Shown one piece after another: positions 60,075 to 64,000 of a DNA stretch of 64,000 nucleotides; the first letter of the stretch is position 1; the number at the start of each line of letters is the position of its first letter. The translations under genes were made by a program, and so were the position numbers. The notes under the pieces are model-generated. The model was not told where the DNA came from. It was given only the letters and a program-made list of their open reading frames with translations, and did not search any database. Source of the stretch: Circinella minor (taxonomy: Eukaryota; Mucoromycota; Mucoromycetes; Mucorales; Lichtheimiaceae); contig JAEPRB010000134.1 of NCBI GenBank assembly GCA_016758965.1, positions 1 through 64,000 on the forward strand, read 5' to 3'.

Positions 60075-63000
60075 ATGGTTCATTACGGTAATAATGAAAG
60101 TAAAAAACGATTCGATTCTAAAGTATCAGTTCAACCTCAACCTTCAACAACACGTCGTCGTCGTTCACTCCGAAATGTACCATCTTTTTCTGCTATGATT
60201 AAATCTACTTCACTTCGTTCAATGGATCCTGATCAAGTTAGCATTGCTTCTACTTCAACAGCTAATAATACAAATGATACTGATAGTAATTACAACCTGA
60301 ACAATATTATTAACAGTAAAAAATTTGGTTCATTTTCTTCGAGGCGTCAATCCTTAACAAGAGCCACAGCATCTAGTTTAGCAAAAATGGTAAAAATTTC
60401 AACTAATAATGAAAATCAACAACAAGAACAATCTATATCTTCTCCATCAGACAAGAAAAAATCTTCACGATTTAATAAATTATTAAAACGTCAATCTGTA
60501 CCATCTGCAACCCAACTTCGACAAGTAGAACAGAAGCAACAACAAGAATTAATTCCATCACCTCCTGATACACCATTACCATCTATTACAACAACAACAA
60601 ATAATAAAAATAATAGAAATAATTATAAAAAACGTGCATCATGGTCACCTTTTGGGTTACTTCGTAATAATAATAATAATGGTGTTGGGGGTGTCAATAA
60701 TCATTATTCTTATCAATATGAGCCTATATCACCTGCATCATCCTTCGATGAACCCGCATCAACAACAGGAGTAACAGTAGCAGCAACGACACCTCCGACA
60801 CTACCTCCTACATCTCCTTCTACTGCTGTAGCCTGTGCACCCATAATGGCACCACAATTACCACCATTAGACCCAGAAGATGAATCGGGATTTTTATTAG
60901 ATTCAGTCATGAATCAACAACGACAACAACGATCCTCTTTACCTATTCAATCTACAAGTTCAACCACTCGATCATCATCCAAACGTCATAGTACTGGAAG
61001 TAATTTTTCTCAATCTCAATCTCAAATTCAACCTTCTTTATCAACTACTGTACGTCATGGTGTTAATGGTTGTGAAGCATGTATTCGACGTAAAGCTAAA
61101 CGTCGTCAATCTACAGCTCTGGATAATATAGAGAATGAAACTAATAATAATATGACGAGTCCACATAATCATCATCATCGACATCATTATTCTCCAACTC
61201 GTACAAAATCTTCTTCTCGACCTGATTCAATGATTATTTTACAACAACATCAACATCATTCTTCATCTTCATTTTTGACAGCAACAACAAGTAGTTCCAT
61301 CACAACCCATAGTACACATAGTAGTAGTAGCAGTAGTGACAGTAGTAGTAGTAGAAGTGGTGCTAGTCAGCACCATCATCATCATTACCAACATAGTAAT
61401 AGTAATAATAGCAAGATAAAAATGAATGGCAAAGAAAGTCTCCATAATACTAAGGAGATTCAACAAAAGGAGGTTTCCAGAAATGGGAATTCAGATCATG
61501 GTAATAGCGTGGACCAGCCACTACCGCAACAACCATACCAACAAAACCCACAAAAACAGATAATTCAGGAACATTTGTTAACTCAACAAGAAAAAAGTGA
61601 CCCTGAACAAGTTCTCTCTTCCACTGTTGATACTTTCAATAACACTAGTACTTTATCTTCAGAGTCTTCATCTTCAACATCTTCTTTTACTAAAGCAACA
61701 ACTGTATTTGAACAAGTTAACAAATCTGATCAAGAAGAAGAAAGGCAACAAGAAGAAGAAGGGCAAAAAATAGATAACAAAGAACTTGACGTTGAAAGCA
61801 CACGTGGACTTTTTGGACCCGTTATTGAGGAGCGAGGTAATCAAATGAATCAACCTTCCTATTTGACAGTGTTAGAAAAACAATCATCCCAAAAAGAAGA
61901 AGAAGAAGAAGTGTTATCCAGTACTCAACCAAAAGCAAGTCAACAAAACACTATTGCAAACCAACATTCAATTCTCGATATTCAAACCATTGTCGTACAA
62001 CAACAAGAAACAATTCAACCTTACTCGATTGAACAAGAATCAACCGTAGTAGGAACCAATAGCACTGTTGTCTTTGACGACAATAATAACACCAAGAGAA
62101 GTAATAAGAAAGACAAACAACCCATTCTTGTTCATGCACGAGAATCTTCTTCTTCTTCTTCACTTGCCATTATGCATCCACTGTTTATTCATTTCGGAGA
62201 TCGTGCCGCCCTTATTCCTCAAGAACAAGAACAAGATCAACCTTCATTAATTCAATTGGTAACTTCATGTATTACTCATGCTGATAAATTGAATCGATTA
62301 GCTCAAGATTTATCCTTTTCTCAATGCCGTGTAAATCAATTACTTGAAAAACAGCAATTATTAATACAATCCATGAATGCACGTGAACATCGATACAAGG
62401 AACATGTTGCAAGATATCAACAGCTTTTATTAACTCAAGAACAAATGCTTTTGGAATTAGAAGAAATGTTAGTTATGTCAAATAACAACAATAACAGCAA
62501 CAAAAATTATCATAGTTTATTAATGTCGAAAAATAAGAAGGATACGACAATGACAACCCAATGGAAAATTCCTTTTATTCCATCTATTTCTTCTTCTTCT
62601 TCTTCAATTTTATCTTTAACAAATAATGGATGGTGGAATCAATGGATAGTGAAAAAGGAATCAACATCTATTATAAGTCAACAACAAAATGAATTTGGTC
62701 ATATTACTGATATTGTAATTGCTGGGACTTGTGTTACTACAGAACCGAGTCTTGTACCGGAGGTATGTATTATTATTTGTTATATTATTTTTCATGCAAA
62801 AAAAAAAAAAGGAGGACGTAAACGAGATTTGTTTGATCAAAACTAATTTTTCTTTGGAAAAAAATAAATGTGGGGCCGTTACTATAGCAACTTATTGTAT
62901 CACCCTCTTCATCTACTACATCATCTTTGATTCCTAATCCTACAACAGAACAAGAACAAGAAGAATCAGTACAAGAACAACAAGAAGAAAAAAACCCATG

Positions 63001-63387
63001 GATTTATCATCATTATTTACTTCATATTCCACATGATGATCGTAGTACCAAGTTTATGTTAATGCCCCAAGAAAAATGGATTCCAGATGATCATGCAGCA
63101 GGCTGTCAATTTGATAACTGTGAAATCCAATTTGATTTCTTTCAACGTCGTCATCATTGTCGCAGGTAAAAAAAAAAAAAAAAAAAAAACCAGATACATT
63201 AATATATATATAAAAGGAAGGTTAATTTAATTTTGTTTATTTTGTTATACATTTATATAGTTGTGGTAATATCTTTTGTCATAATCATAGTTCAAATGAA
63301 CTTCCTTTATTTCAACTACTTAATCGAGACCAAGGTGAATGGGCACGCGTCTGTGACGCATGCTTTTATCAACTTCTTGGTTCATAA
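60075..63387 (+). CDS. Large low-complexity protein with C-terminal FYVE-type zinc finger
   Basis: Exons 60075-62762, 62888-63165 and 63261-63387 give 1030 residues. Residues 1-730 are disordered, with Ser, Gln, Asn, Thr and His runs and many basic patches. A coiled coil follows (DKLNRLAQDLSFSQCRV, then LLTQEQMLLELEEMLV). Residues 960-1025 match FYVE: W960-x2-D963, RRHHCR at 983-988, and RVC at 1018-1020. Such domains bind PI3P on endosomes. Zinc ligands deviate: C969-x4-C974, C987-x2-C990, C995-x2-H998 and C1020-x2-C1023. The start at 60075 is preferred over upstream in-frame ATGs because the upstream part reads only the T-rich leader. Function is probably endosomal traffic or signalling. 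Confidence 0.83.
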
Positions 63388-64000
63388 TTTTTTTTTATTT
63401 TATTTTACGTACGTACATTAGCATATAATTTTTTATATATATTATCCATCCACCATTTCATTCGTTTTTTTTCTTTTAATCATTATTTTATATATTTCTT
63501 CTACATTAATTTATATATTCTTATAAATATATAAATAAAATAAAAAAACAAAAAACATTTTTTTTTATTATTTAAAAAGACAAGGAGAGAGAGATAGGAA
63601 AAGAAGTAAAACAAAACTAATTTTATTCTTTTAATATGTGTGTGTGTATAATTTTTTTTTTCTTCTCGAGAGCCAAAAAAAAAAAAAAAAAAGAAAGACA
63701 TCAATGAGGAATACTAAAAAGAAAAAAAAAAGAGAGAAAATTGTGGGTAATAATAATAAGTGATAGCTAAAAAAAAAAGTGTGTGTGTGTGATGACAAGA
63801 AAACAAAAACAAGAAGGAGGAGAGGGGCTTTTTTTTGTATAAAAAAAAGTTGATAAGACTTTTATTTTATTTTATTTCTCTTTTTTTTATGATAAAAGAA
63901 AAAAAAATAAATAAATAAATAAAAAAAAATAATATGCAATATATTATATATAAGATTAAAATAAAATGAAATGTAAGAATGGTGGATGGATAGGATGGAT
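63388..64000. other. 3' flank of the FYVE gene
   Basis: AT-rich sequence with an ACGTACGT palindrome (~63408), A-runs and a short (TG)n run (~63780-63790). No gene is seen to the window edge. Confidence 0.6.

Noticed and set aside
1..64000. tRNA, rRNA, snRNA U6 and CRISPR arrays
   Set aside because: I looked for tRNA B-box-like GGTTCGA sequences, U6 core sequence and regularly spaced repeats and saw none; a covariance-model scan would be needed to exclude them.

Overview
The window looks like nuclear DNA of an early-diverging filamentous fungus, most likely Mucoromycota (inferred from how the proteins read, not from a search). It is AT-rich, with long poly-A/T runs in the spacers and many short GT-AG introns (plus two GC-AG introns). 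The genes are eukaryotic housekeeping genes, several with homopolymeric Asn/Gln/Ser/Thr runs. No tRNA, rRNA or CRISPR array was recognised. Exon coordinates come from reading splice sites and checking frame by hand; all models below close in frame, but none is backed by transcripts.

Layout. 0.9-3.9 kb (+): a TIS11/tristetraprolin-type tandem CCCH RNA-binding protein, then the SAGA deubiquitinase-module subunit Sgf11. 4.3-7.7 kb (+): a tandem pair of paralogous secreted cysteine-containing proteins of unknown function with the same exon architecture. 7.9-8.7 kb (-): an Opi1-family regulator of phospholipid genes. 11.2-13.9 kb: a decayed pogo/Tigger-type DNA transposon with recognisable terminal inverted repeats and a C-terminal PCNA-binding (PIP) motif. 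14.4-25.0 kb (-): five genes in a row: fold-type I aminotransferase, sideroflexin, multicopper oxidase, UVSSA (transcription-coupled repair) and an alpha-type p24 cargo receptor. 25-29.3 kb: gene-poor spacer. 29.3-33.8 kb (+): geranylgeranyltransferase-I beta subunit and a cytosolic Hsp70 of the Ssa type with an imperfect heat-shock element and TATA box. 33.8-41 kb: gene-poor, with transposon-like and orphan-exon remnants. 41.1-44.6 kb: a zinc-ribbon-like hypothetical protein (-), a possible 24-residue micro-ORF (+) and zeta-COP (-). 45.1-45.6 kb: an intact MITE with two 140-bp inverted arms and TA target-site duplication. 48.6-50.7 kb (-): a single-exon HET-domain protein. 51.4-55.6 kb: decayed coding fragments, including a retroelement-like piece and a 44-A tract. 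56.8-63.4 kb (+): a coiled-coil tail-anchored membrane protein and a 1030-residue low-complexity protein ending in a variant FYVE zinc finger.

Functional themes. Three genes serve vesicle traffic (p24, zeta-COP, FYVE protein). Sgf11 and UVSSA act in transcription or repair. The multicopper oxidase and sideroflexin are adjacent and may both relate to metal or mitochondrial metabolism, but that link is only positional. The most unusual items are the paired secreted proteins, the fresh-looking MITE, the HET protein, the multicopper oxidase with Lys at the expected axial copper position, and the FYVE finger with altered zinc ligands.
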